Assembly: GCA_028711415.1 (NCBI GenBank)
Contig: JAQTSG010000003.1
Span: 1-45,222, forward strand
Direction of reading: 5' to 3'
Length of the DNA stretch: 45,222 nt
Source: Patescibacteria group bacterium
GTDB lineage: Bacteria > Patescibacteriota > Patescibacteriia > Patescibacteriales > JAQTRU01
In this document: one piece after another, positions 1-6,413 of the stretch
Numbering within the stretch: position 1 is the stretch's first letter
Layout: each line of letters starts with the position of its first letter
Position numbers and translations under genes: made by a program
Notes under the pieces: model-generated
Told to the model about the DNA's origin: nothing
What the model saw: the letters and a program-made list of their open reading frames with translations, nothing else
Database searches by the model: none

Positions 1-1
1 G

Positions 2-115
2 GTAGACGTTTCCCGGTTGGCTAATAGGTTAGGAGGCGGGGGGCATGTCAAAGCTTCTGGGTTCGTTCTGGAAGGAAAGATAGAAAAAGAAGGCAACCGT
101 TTTAAAATAATATAA
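2..115 (+). CDS. DHH-family phosphoesterase, C-terminal end (partial)
   Basis: The last 37 codons of a gene entering from the left edge. The reading frame gives a run of four glycines followed by HVKASGF, which matches the DHHA1 substrate-binding motif (GGGGHxxAAGF) at the C terminus of NrnA/RecJ-like DHH phosphoesterases such as oligoribonuclease/pAp-phosphatase. In that family the motif binds the nucleotide substrate. It ends at a TAA just before an AT-rich stretch and is convergent with trmD. Only the tail is visible, so the exact subfamily cannot be given. Confidence 0.75.
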   Translation, partial: VDVSRLANRLGGGGHVKASGFVLEGKIEKEGNRFKII

Positions 116-126
116 AAATAAAATAA

Positions 127-217
127 CCTGCCCGCCAATCGCTGCGCTCAAGGCGCTGGCAGGCGGGTAAAATAAAATTTGTATAAATGTAGGGACAGCA
201 CAATGTGCTGTCCCTAC
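127..217. repeat. Intergenic palindromes between convergent genes
   Basis: Two inverted repeats lie between the DHH gene and trmD. Positions 127-167 hold a GC-rich hairpin with arms CCCGCC/GGCGGG. Positions 189-217 hold a perfect palindrome with 13-bp arms (GTAGGGACAGCAC / GTGCTGTCCCTAC) and a 3-nt loop. The second one recurs with identical arms at 10908-10936, again between convergent genes and again bordered by AT-rich tracts. It probably acts as a bidirectional terminator carried on a dispersed repeat. Confidence 0.8.
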
Positions 218-231
218 GTGTTATTATATTT

Positions 232-894
232 TTATATTATTTTTTTCTTCTTTTCCCGCCATTTGGCTATCTTTTTATGATCTCCGGAAAGTAAAATTTT
301 TGGCACTTGATATTTTTTCCCCTTAATGGCAAAAATTTCCGGTCGGGTGTATTGGGGGTATTCTAAAACCCCGGGAAGGGAGTGAGATTCGTCTTGCGAA
401 CTTGAGGCGTTGCCCAGGGCGCCCGGCAGGAGGCGGGTGATAGAATCAACAATCGCCATGGCCGGAATTTCTCCGCCGGTTAAGACATAATCGCCGATAG
501 AAATTTCCTCGTCAACGAATTTTTTTACTCTCTCATCCACTCCTTCGTAGCGCCCGCAGACTAAAATTATCTCGTCAATTTTAGAATATTTTTTTGCCAG
601 CTGCTGATTCCACCGCTTTCCTTTGGCTGATAGCAAAATAATTTTTGGTTTTTTATTTTTTATTTTTAATCTTAAGGTCTGCAGGGCTTTGTAGAGCGGT
701 TCTATTTTCATAACCATGCCGGCCCCGCCGCCGTAAGGGGTATCGTCAACGGTCCGGTGCTTATCTTCTGTCCATTGCCGCAAGTCGTGGATTTTAATAT
801 CTACGATTTTATTTTTTTGCGCCCGCTTTAAAATTGACTCATTAAAGTATGAGGCAAAAATTTCGGGAAAAATTGTGATGATGTGAAAAATCAT
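232..894 (-). CDS. trmD: tRNA (guanine-37-N1)-methyltransferase TrmD
   Basis: SAM-dependent enzyme that makes m1G37 next to the anticodon of tRNAs, preventing +1 frameshifts. The protein is 220 aa from the ATG at 894; a longer frame starts at a TTG three codons upstream, but the family normally begins M-x-F-x-I-x-T-I-F-P-E, which fits the ATG. Visible hallmarks are [14 protein letters not shown] near residue 50, [12 protein letters not shown] near 115, [10 protein letters not shown] near 133 and [13 protein letters not shown] near 173, which form the trefoil-knot SAM site. No Shine-Dalgarno is visible. It lies downstream of khpA and rpsP, but a terminator hairpin at 1023-1060 separates it from them, and a TATAAT at 1017-1022 (minus strand) could give it its own promoter. 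Confidence 0.95.
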   Translation of the reverse strand: MIFHIITIFPEIFASYFNESILKRAQKNKIVDIKIHDLRQWTEDKHRTVDDTPYGGGAGMVMKIEPLYKALQTLRLKIKNKKPKIILLSAKGKRWNQQLAKKYSKIDEIILVCGRYEGVDERVKKFVDEEISIGDYVLTGGEIPAMAIVDSITRLLPGALGNASSSQDESHSLPGVLEYPQYTRPEIFAIKGKKYQVPKILLSGDHKKIAKWREKKKKII

Positions 895-1022
895 TTTAAT
901 CAATTCTCAATTTTCAATTCTCAATTTTCAATTATTTATCCTTTAATTAATTTGTTGAAAATTGGGGCATTGGTTAATTGTTTAGAAATTTAAAATTAGA
1001 AATTGTATCTTTATCTATTATA

Positions 1023-1060
1023 ACAAAAAGCCACTAACTTAAGAAGTTGTGGCTTTTTGT
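1023..1060 (-). terminator. Rho-independent terminator after khpA
   Basis: A stem of 12 bp (ACAAAAAGCCAC / GTGGCTTTTTGT) with a small inner stem. On the minus strand the right side ends in TTTTTGT, so it should stop transcription coming from rpsP/khpA. A TATAAT follows at once (1017-1022, minus strand) and may start trmD transcription. Confidence 0.8.
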
Positions 1061-1114
1061 CTTTGCCCGCTCCAGCTGCCGTTAGGCGAGCGGTGGCGGG
1101 TTATCTAATTTGTT

Positions 1115-1450
1115 TTAGATTTTTAAATCATCAACAGATGAAGTGTCAATGTCAGCGCTTCTGGAATCCCTTCTGCCACCTACTGGCCTTCGAGCTCCTT
1201 CCGGGTCATAAATCTTTAAGTTGACCCGAGCGTTGTTTTTAGCTCCGACAATCTTTAAGAGAGTTCTCATCGCTTGAGCGGTTTGTCCCTTTCGGCCAAT
1301 CACATAACCCATATCAGACGGGTCGATTTTTAAGGTCAAAAGAACGCCCATTTCGTCCACTGTTCTTTCCACTTTTACCTTGTCGGGGTTAGAGACAATG
1401 GTCTTTACGATCATTTCCAAGAACTCCTTGTCTTGTTCAGCTTTCGCCAT
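1115..1450 (-). CDS. khpA: KH-domain RNA-binding protein KhpA
   Basis: A single KH domain of the KhpA/YlqC family, an RNA chaperone that pairs with KhpB/Jag in Gram-positive bacteria. The GXXG loop is visible as VIGRKG, with the usual MAKAEQDKEFLEMIVKTIV start. I place the start at the ATG ending at 1450 (111 aa). The open frame continues 26 codons upstream, but that part is encoded by a small palindrome (TCCCGCTTAGCGGGA, 1506-1520) that also occurs in non-coding DNA at 42406-42420. The sequence CAAAAACTATG at the chosen start also matches the internal start of rpsO. The C terminus carries a short Arg/Asp-rich tail. Its place next to rpsP is conserved in Firmicutes. Confidence 0.88.
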   Translation of the reverse strand: MAKAEQDKEFLEMIVKTIVSNPDKVKVERTVDEMGVLLTLKIDPSDMGYVIGRKGQTAQAMRTLLKIVGAKNNARVNLKIYDPEGARRPVGGRRDSRSADIDTSSVDDLKI

Positions 1451-1716
1451 AGTTTTTGTCTTTTTCTTCCAAATTGACGTTATTGCCCTACGGGCAACCA
1501 CCCTATCCCGCTTAGCGGGACGGGACATGCGAATGCAGAGACTGAATCTCTGTAAATAATATTAACTCGCATTTTTGTGTCGGTCAGATTTGAAAGAGCT
1601 CACGGTTAATTATTACTGCTTGCTTGCCCCGTATCTTTTTTGAAAGACGCGGGTCTTATATAAATTCAGCAAGTTCTAGGATATTGTTATTATAACACAT
1701 TATAAATATTTGTCAA
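1451..1716 (-). promoter_or_regulatory. Promoter and structured leader of khpA
   Basis: Between rpsP and khpA, on the minus strand, TTGACA (1711-1716) and TATAAT (1689-1694) are separated by 16 bp, a near-consensus sigma-70 promoter. The predicted leader of more than 200 nt contains hairpins, among them one around 1636-1663 (CCCCGTATC / GAC-GCGGG) and one with arms GCAGAGA/TCTCTGT at about 1535-1553. I see no gene in this stretch. It could be a regulatory leader or a separate small RNA. Confidence 0.6.
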
Positions 1717-1765
1717 GGATTAAGTATGCCCACGAATTAAGTGCAAGAACTTGGTTTTGAACTTT

Positions 1766-1829
1766 AGATTCCACGTCGCTTCGTCTCGCCCCTCGAAGTC
1801 CCGAAGCCTCGGGACGAAGTGGGGTCAAT
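1766..1829. repeat. Dispersed repeat after rpsP
   Basis: A GC-rich stem-loop element beginning AGATTCC(ac)GTCGC and ending GAAGTGGGGTCAAT. A second copy lies at 19824-19887, where it forms the end of the cytidylate kinase coding sequence. The inner stem differs between copies (TCCCGAAGCCTCGGGA here). Related fragments occur at 19175-19215. Confidence 0.75.
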
Positions 1830-1838
1830 GGTTCTATA

Positions 1839-2219
1839 TTATTCAGTTTTCGCTTGTTCAGTCGGTTTTTCTTCTTTCACTTCTGCCTCCGCTGGTTTCA
1901 CTTCCTTGGCTTCTTCTGGCGCTTTAGCCGCAACCGGTTCTGCTTCGGCCTTTTTCCCGGGTTTAGAAGCTTTGATTTTTTCACCCTTGATTATGCCTTT
2001 ATCAATCAGGAGATTATTAACGGTCGGGGACATGCCGGCGCCTTTGCCCAGCCAGTAATTTATTCTTTCCGCCTTGGCCTGCAATGCTTTGCTATGGGGG
2101 TTATAAGATCCTAAAATCTCCAAGGATTGGCCATATAAATCGCGGCTCTTTTCCGAAATTATCAGACGATACATTGGCTTATTTTTTTTTCCGATTCTTG
2201 ATAATCTTATTGTTAACAT
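1839..2219 (-). CDS. rpsP: Small ribosomal subunit protein bS16
   Basis: Ribosomal protein S16 of the 30S subunit. The N terminus MLTIRLSRIGKKNKPMYRLI and the LEILGSYNPHSK and RINYWLGKGAGMSPTVNNLL blocks are typical. The core is about 80 residues; the remaining 45 residues are an Ala/Glu/Lys/Pro-rich low-complexity tail that is likely unstructured and surface-exposed. A promoter lies upstream at 2283-2311. Followed by khpA on the same strand; rimM, which often sits here, is absent. Confidence 0.97.
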   Translation of the reverse strand: MLTIRLSRIGKKNKPMYRLIISEKSRDLYGQSLEILGSYNPHSKALQAKAERINYWLGKGAGMSPTVNNLLIDKGIIKGEKIKASKPGKKAEAEPVAAKAPEEAKEVKPAEAEVKEEKPTEQAKTE

Positions 2220-2282
2220 AATTGGGTTGCAGTTATATGGAGAGCTAAAATCATAAACTGCCCTTTATAATTTAATATTTTG

Positions 2283-2311
2283 ATATTAACTTAATTTTTT
2301 GGAGAAGTCAA
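2283..2311 (-). promoter_or_regulatory. rpsP promoter
   Basis: On the minus strand TTGACT (2306-2311) and TAATAT (2283-2288) with exactly 17 bp between them, about 60 bp before the rpsP start. It is divergent from the plus-strand promoter at 2327-2355. Confidence 0.7.
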
Positions 2312-2326
2312 GTATTTTAATTAACC

Positions 2327-2355
2327 TTGACATTTGAAAGGAAAGGCGTTATTAT
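2327..2355 (+). promoter_or_regulatory. Promoter of the GIY-YIG / swivel-domain cluster
   Basis: TTGACA (2327-2332), a 17-bp spacer, then TATTAT (2350-2355). It would start a transcript about 35 nt before the GIY-YIG gene and could read through into the 634-aa swivel-domain protein, whose start overlaps the end of the GIY-YIG gene. Confidence 0.75.
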
Positions 2356-2395
2356 GTTTTGTAGACAAAAGTAATTGTTTAATAGACAAATATAT

Positions 2396-2761
2396 ATGAA
2401 CCCCGTTAGAAATTCAGTTGTAAATTTAAATATTATTATGAGCGAAAAAGATCATAAGATTTCTAACGGGATTCATCCCGTTAGAAATTTAGCTAAAAGC
2501 AATTGGTATGTCTATATTGCAGAAAGTTTAAAAGATAAATTATGGTACACTGGTTGCACGAGTAATCTAATTAAAAGGATAAAGGATCATAACGATGGCA
2601 AGGTTTATGCCACTAAATTAAGGAGACCTTTGATTTTAATATATTATGAAGTTTCATGCAATAAATATGACGCTTTTGCCAGAGAGAAATATCTAAAGAG
2701 CGGAATGGGAAAAAGATATTTAAAAAACAGGTTGAAATATTATTATGAGCGAAGGAAATAA
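2396..2761 (+). CDS. GIY-YIG nuclease-like protein with repeat-encoded N terminus
   Basis: A small single-domain GIY-YIG family protein (121 aa from ATG 2396). The core begins WYVYIAESLKDKLWYTGCTSN (YVYI as the GIY half, WYTG as the YIG half), followed by LIKRIKDHN with the conserved Arg and by a YAF/AFAREKYLK segment typical of the UvrC/YhbQ-like group. The first ~40 residues (MNPVRN..., SNG, HPVRN) come from copies of the CCCCGTTAGAAAT palindrome, so the functional protein may start later, for example at ATG 2438. The gene core lies between two 44-bp direct repeats (2429-2472 and 2736-2779). The last codons and stop fall inside the right-hand repeat and overlap the start of the next gene by 17 bp. 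Its role could be selfish or related to DNA repair. Confidence 0.85.
   Translation: MNPVRNSVVNLNIIMSEKDHKISNGIHPVRNLAKSNWYVYIAESLKDKLWYTGCTSNLIKRIKDHNDGKVYATKLRRPLILIYYEVSCNKYDAFAREKYLKSGMGKRYLKNRLKYYYERRK
2429..2472 (+). repeat. Left 44-bp direct repeat flanking the GIY-YIG core
   Basis: Starts with AATATTATTATGAGCGAA, then 12 variable bases, then ATTTCTAACGGGAT. The right-hand copy at 2736-2779 has the same 18-bp and 14-bp blocks at identical spacing, 307 bp downstream. The second block is one arm of the dispersed CCCCGTTAGAAAT palindrome; the opposite arm follows at 2477-2488. Confidence 0.85.
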
Positions 2762-2779
2762 CAAAATTTCTAACGGGAT
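2736..2779 (+). repeat. Right 44-bp direct repeat flanking the GIY-YIG core
   Basis: Partner of 2429-2472: an 18-bp identical block, a 12-bp diverged block and a 14-bp identical block. It contains the GIY-YIG stop codon and the ATG of the next gene, whose protein therefore begins MSEGNNKISNG, very like the MSEKDHKISNG encoded by the left copy. Confidence 0.85.
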
Positions 2780-4649
2780 GAAGAATTTATTTAATTCAAA
2801 AACTGCTTACGAAGTCCTTGATTTATTTGTTAAAAGTGAGGGCCGGAAGTTCTATTTGTCGGAAATCGCCGAGGAATTAAAAAAAGACCCGGCTAATATC
2901 TCAAGGGAATTAAAGAAATTGGCAGATGAGGGGATTATAGCAAGGTCGGAAGGAAAAAAGAAACATTACGAGCTTAATAAGCGCTGTCCGTTTCTTCCGG
3001 AGATGACGGCTTTATTTAAGAAGCTGGATGAATTTGATTTTGGCAAAAAGTTTAGCCGGGATTGGTTCTTGGGCGAGGAAATAATAAATATTGACCCATT
3101 TTTTTCCCAGATTTGGCTTCGGTGTTTTGTGGAAAATTTTTATAAGGCCACCGGTCGCAATTACGAAAAGATAGCCGTTATCTATAAAGGCTATCATCTT
3201 TGGTTTTATTATGAAAAAAAAGATTCCTACGAAGTCGGCGAGCACCTGGTAAACAGGTTCCTGTCCGAGCCGGGCTATATGGCGGAAGTAAATAAAAATA
3301 TTGTCGGTTTCTCGGATCGGCTGCGCCAATACGCGGAGAAATTGCCGGAGACGGATTTAAAAAAAATAGCGAGTAAAAAACTTTGGGAATATTATAAAGG
3401 CCATGAAGACCTTCACCGCGAGTATTACCAATGGGGCTGGATTCCGGTGGCGGCGGATATGTTCCACAATAATTTAACCGACCGGGGCAAGAAAATTTTA
3501 AAAGGCTTAAAGACGCCGGCGGGAAAACAGGAGGAAGTTTTGGCCCTGCTTACCCAGCCCTCGGAAATTTCTTTAATCAGGAAAGAGCAGGAGGAGCTGA
3601 TGGAAATCGGGTCGGAGGTGCAGACCGATAAAAAACAATTTGCCCTTTTTAAGGAATTATTCAGAAAATTTAAAGAAGAGGATGTCAAAGAGTTCGGTCT
3701 TTATACCCACAGCCCGGAATATGAGAGGTATTTTGAAAGGGCCGTCAGGTCAATCTATAATAAGATAGACCCGAAAATTTTAGACAGGATAGAAAACCAT
3801 TACGCCAAATATTTTTACACCAAGTTTATTTATACCGAAGAGCAGGGCGTCTACAGCTTTGAGCATTTTCTTAAATCTCTGGTGCGGCTGGTAAGCAACG
3901 ACCCGGATGTGGCCGGGACTTTAAAAGAAGAGAGAAAGAAATTTTTGGATAAGGCGGAGGAGCGGAAAAAACTGATTAAGGAGATGAAACTAGACAGGAA
4001 ATGGATAGGTTTTTTTGATGAATGGGGCAATTTTATGGTAACTAAGATTTACCGGCGTTACGCCCAACTTCTTGCCATTTACCGGATGGTGCCGGTGCTT
4101 GCGGAAATCGGCCGGCGGATGGATCTTTCTTTAAAACAGCTTAAATTTATGACCAGCGAGGAAATTTACGAAGGCCTGTTCAATAACAAAATTGATAAGG
4201 AAGAAATTAAGGCGAGAGTTAATTTTTGCGTCTATTACGCGGATAAAAACGAGCATCTTTTCTATAGTGGCGAGGAGGCGAAAAAGATAGTAAAATACAT
4301 AGAGAGGGAAGAAGCGAAAGAAGTCTCGGAAATAAAGGGCCAATGCGGGGCGCGCGGGTATGCCAAAGGGGTGGTAAAAATTGTCAATGTAATTAAGGAT
4401 ATGGAGAAAATGGAGAAGGGCAATATTTTAGTTTCCATCTCCACCCAGCCGGATTTATTGCCGGCCATGAAAAAAGCCGCGGCTTTTATAACGGACCAGG
4501 GCGGAGTGACCTCGCACGCCGCGATTGTCGCCCGGGAAATAAATACCCCCTGCGTTATCGGCACGAAAATCGCCACGAAAGTTTTGAAAGATGGCCAATT
4601 AGTAGAGGTAGACGCTGACAAAGGAATAGTACATATAATCAAGAATTAA
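2745..4649 (+). CDS. Winged-helix protein with C-terminal PEP-utilising swivel (phosphohistidine) domain
   Basis: 634 aa in three parts. Residues ~15-85 form a winged helix-turn-helix (YLSEIAEELKKDPANISREL, then EGIIARSEGKKKHYELNK, the wing). Residues ~90-525 are mainly alpha-helical without a family I recognise; a phrase such as YQWGWIPVAADMF suggests a substrate-binding domain like those between the ATP and His domains of rifampin phosphotransferases. Residues ~530-634 are the PEP-utilizers mobile domain with the catalytic site GGVTSHAAIVARE; H591 should carry the phosphate. There is no ATP-grasp domain and no PEP/pyruvate-binding barrel. It is first of four swivel-domain genes. ATG 2745 lies in a direct repeat; ATG 2778 is an alternative. 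The combination suggests a phosphorylation-dependent regulator or enzyme, but the substrate is unknown. Confidence 0.85.
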   Translation: MSEGNNKISNGMKNLFNSKTAYEVLDLFVKSEGRKFYLSEIAEELKKDPANISRELKKLADEGIIARSEGKKKHYELNKRCPFLPEMTALFKKLDEFDFGKKFSRDWFLGEEIINIDPFFSQIWLRCFVENFYKATGRNYEKIAVIYKGYHLWFYYEKKDSYEVGEHLVNRFLSEPGYMAEVNKNIVGFSDRLRQYAEKLPETDLKKIASKKLWEYYKGHEDLHREYYQWGWIPVAADMFHNNLTDRGKKILKGLKTPAGKQEEVLALLTQPSEISLIRKEQEELMEIGSEVQTDKKQFALFKELFRKFKEEDVKEFGLYTHSPEYERYFERAVRSIYNKIDPKILDRIENHYAKYFYTKFIYTEEQGVYSFEHFLKSLVRLVSNDPDVAGTLKEERKKFLDKAEERKKLIKEMKLDRKWIGFFDEWGNFMVTKIYRRYAQLLAIYRMVPVLAEIGRRMDLSLKQLKFMTSEEIYEGLFNNKIDKEEIKARVNFCVYYADKNEHLFYSGEEAKKIVKYIEREEAKEVSEIKGQCGARGYAKGVVKIVNVIKDMEKMEKGNILVSISTQPDLLPAMKKAAAFITDQGGVTSHAAIVAREINTPCVIGTKIATKVLKDGQLVEVDADKGIVHIIKN

Positions 4650-4714
4650 TTATGGAGTGGAGGCTTGCCCCGCACTTAACGAACCGCCCACAGGCGGAGA
4701 GTTATAGTGCCGGG

Positions 4715-4762
4715 GTGGACGCAGACAAGGGAATAGTAAAGAAGTTATCAGCCAAAGGCTGA
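4715..4762 (+). pseudogene. Remnant of a swivel-domain gene 3' end
   Basis: An isolated stretch in the gap after the 634-aa gene reads VDADKGIVK in frame followed by KLSAKG and TGA. This is the exact C-terminal motif of the neighbouring swivel domains (VEVDADKGIVKILK). The surrounding 4650-4847 region has no other coding capacity and contains GC-rich repeat fragments. It is most simply a leftover of recombination or loss of a further tandem copy. Confidence 0.7.
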
Positions 4763-4847
4763 CCAGCCTCTGGCCGGGAAGTAAGAAGTAAGAAGTGTGG
4801 ATGGTTTATAAATAGTGGGCTCAAATCTTATTTAACAGGGTAAAAAT

Positions 4848-6407
4848 ATGGCGAAAAAGAAAAACAGAAAACAGACTATTTGGTTCGTAGCCGAAAGAAT
4901 TCCGGATGTTAATTATATTATGACCTATAATATTTTTACTGGTTATAGTAAACATTTAAAGGAACAAGGCCTTGGCGATTCTCTAAAACAATTAATTTGG
5001 GTAATCAGGGATGGGGTTTTTAATCTTTGCTACGCGCGGGGAGAATTTGATGAGTTGGTTAAACGGATTTTTGTCAAAGCGACCGGCGGTTCGGGCTGGT
5101 TGGCTAAAATAAATAAAGAAGTGGAAATTTTTGCTAAGGAATATTTAATTTTGTCCCGGTCTTTATTAAAACTTGATTTAAAAAAATTATCTGACAAGGA
5201 TCTGATAGAAAGATTTGACCAGTTGCTTAAGTTGCAGATAAAAAGCCATGGCTGGGGCCAGGCCACGACTTGGCTGATTGACGCTGAATACCAGTTGTTT
5301 TCCAATTACCTTTTTAATTATTTAAAAGATAAAATCAAAAAAGACAAATTAAAACTGGGGCCGTCCGGCGTTTTTCCCGTTATTACCACGCCTCTTTCGC
5401 CCAGTTTCATAGAAATTGAAAATCAGGAAAGCTTAAAGATAGCTTATGAGATTTTTACGGATAAAGGCGCTTGCCTAATTTTTAAGAAAAATGATAACGT
5501 TTCCAAAATAGAAGCGGAACTTAAAAAGCAGAAGCCGGCCCTGCTTAAGAAATTAAAAAATCATCAGAAAAAATGGTTTTGGCTCCATTATAATTACCGC
5601 GGCCCGGTTTTAGAGCTTGATTATTTTCTCCAAATTTGGCAGGGCCTTATCCGGGAAGGAAAAATTAAGGGATATTTGAGAGAATCAGAAACTAAATACG
5701 GGAAGCTGAAAAAAGAGCAGAAAAATTTGCTGGCTAAATTAAAATTTGACGCCAAGCATGAGGAACTTTTTAGGCAGGCCCGCTATATTGTCTGGCTCAA
5801 AGCTTACCGCAAGGATTGCATGTATTTCGGCGCTTATATCGCTAACCAGTTTGTCAAAGAAATTGCCCGGCGCCTTTTTATTAGCTATAAGCAGGCGGAG
5901 TTTATGACTCGGGAAGAATTTGGCCGGGCGTTACTAGCTGGCAAATATAATACTAAAGAGCTTGATGAGCGGCCAAAATTTTCCGTTATGCACGGCACCT
6001 GGAATAAAGTTTATGTTTATTCCGGAAAAAAGGCGCGTGAGTTTTTAAAGAAAACTAAGTGGGAAAAAGAAAAGATTAAAAAAGTTGATGAGCTGACGGG
6101 TCAGACCGCTTCGCCGGGCAAAGCCCGGGGAATAGTTAAAATTATAGAAACGATTGAAGATATGCCGAAGATGAAATTGGGCGATATTATGCTTTCGGAA
6201 ACCACTTATCCGGCCCTGGTGCCGGCTATGAAAAAAGCCGCGGCCATTGTCACTAATGTCGGCGGCTTAACCTGTCACGCGGCGATTGTCGCCCGGGAAT
6301 TAAAAATCCCCTGCGTGGTCGGCACGAAAATCGCGACCAAGATTTTAAAGGATGGCGATAAGGTGGAGGTTGATGCAGATAAGGGGATTGTTAAAATTTT
6401 GAAGTAA
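4848..6407 (+). CDS. Alpha-helical protein with C-terminal PEP-utilising swivel domain (copy 2)
   Basis: 519 aa. The first ~400 residues are helical with many aromatic and charged residues and no recognised catalytic motif; the last ~100 form the PEP-utilizers mobile domain: QTASPGKARGIVKI, then GGLTCHAAIVAREL with H477 as the predicted phosphohistidine, ending VEVDADKGIVKILK. It lacks the winged helix of its upstream neighbour and lacks ATP-grasp and PEP-binding domains. The layout matches the middle plus C-terminal parts of rifampin-phosphotransferase-like dikinases. The 491-aa gene starts 6 bp after its stop, so the two are co-transcribed. No clear Shine-Dalgarno is seen. Confidence 0.85.
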   Translation: MAKKKNRKQTIWFVAERIPDVNYIMTYNIFTGYSKHLKEQGLGDSLKQLIWVIRDGVFNLCYARGEFDELVKRIFVKATGGSGWLAKINKEVEIFAKEYLILSRSLLKLDLKKLSDKDLIERFDQLLKLQIKSHGWGQATTWLIDAEYQLFSNYLFNYLKDKIKKDKLKLGPSGVFPVITTPLSPSFIEIENQESLKIAYEIFTDKGACLIFKKNDNVSKIEAELKKQKPALLKKLKNHQKKWFWLHYNYRGPVLELDYFLQIWQGLIREGKIKGYLRESETKYGKLKKEQKNLLAKLKFDAKHEELFRQARYIVWLKAYRKDCMYFGAYIANQFVKEIARRLFISYKQAEFMTREEFGRALLAGKYNTKELDERPKFSVMHGTWNKVYVYSGKKAREFLKKTKWEKEKIKKVDELTGQTASPGKARGIVKIIETIEDMPKMKLGDIMLSETTYPALVPAMKKAAAIVTNVGGLTCHAAIVARELKIPCVVGTKIATKILKDGDKVEVDADKGIVKILK

Positions 6408-6413
6408 CAAAAT

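Noticed and set aside
1451-1528. 26-residue N-terminal extension of KhpA
   Set aside because: Encoded by a small palindrome also found in non-coding DNA; the internal ATG fits the family length and shares its context with rpsO.
2401-2779. CRISPR array
   Set aside because: Repeated arms are irregularly spaced, palindromic throughout and partly translated; there are no uniform spacers and no cas genes.
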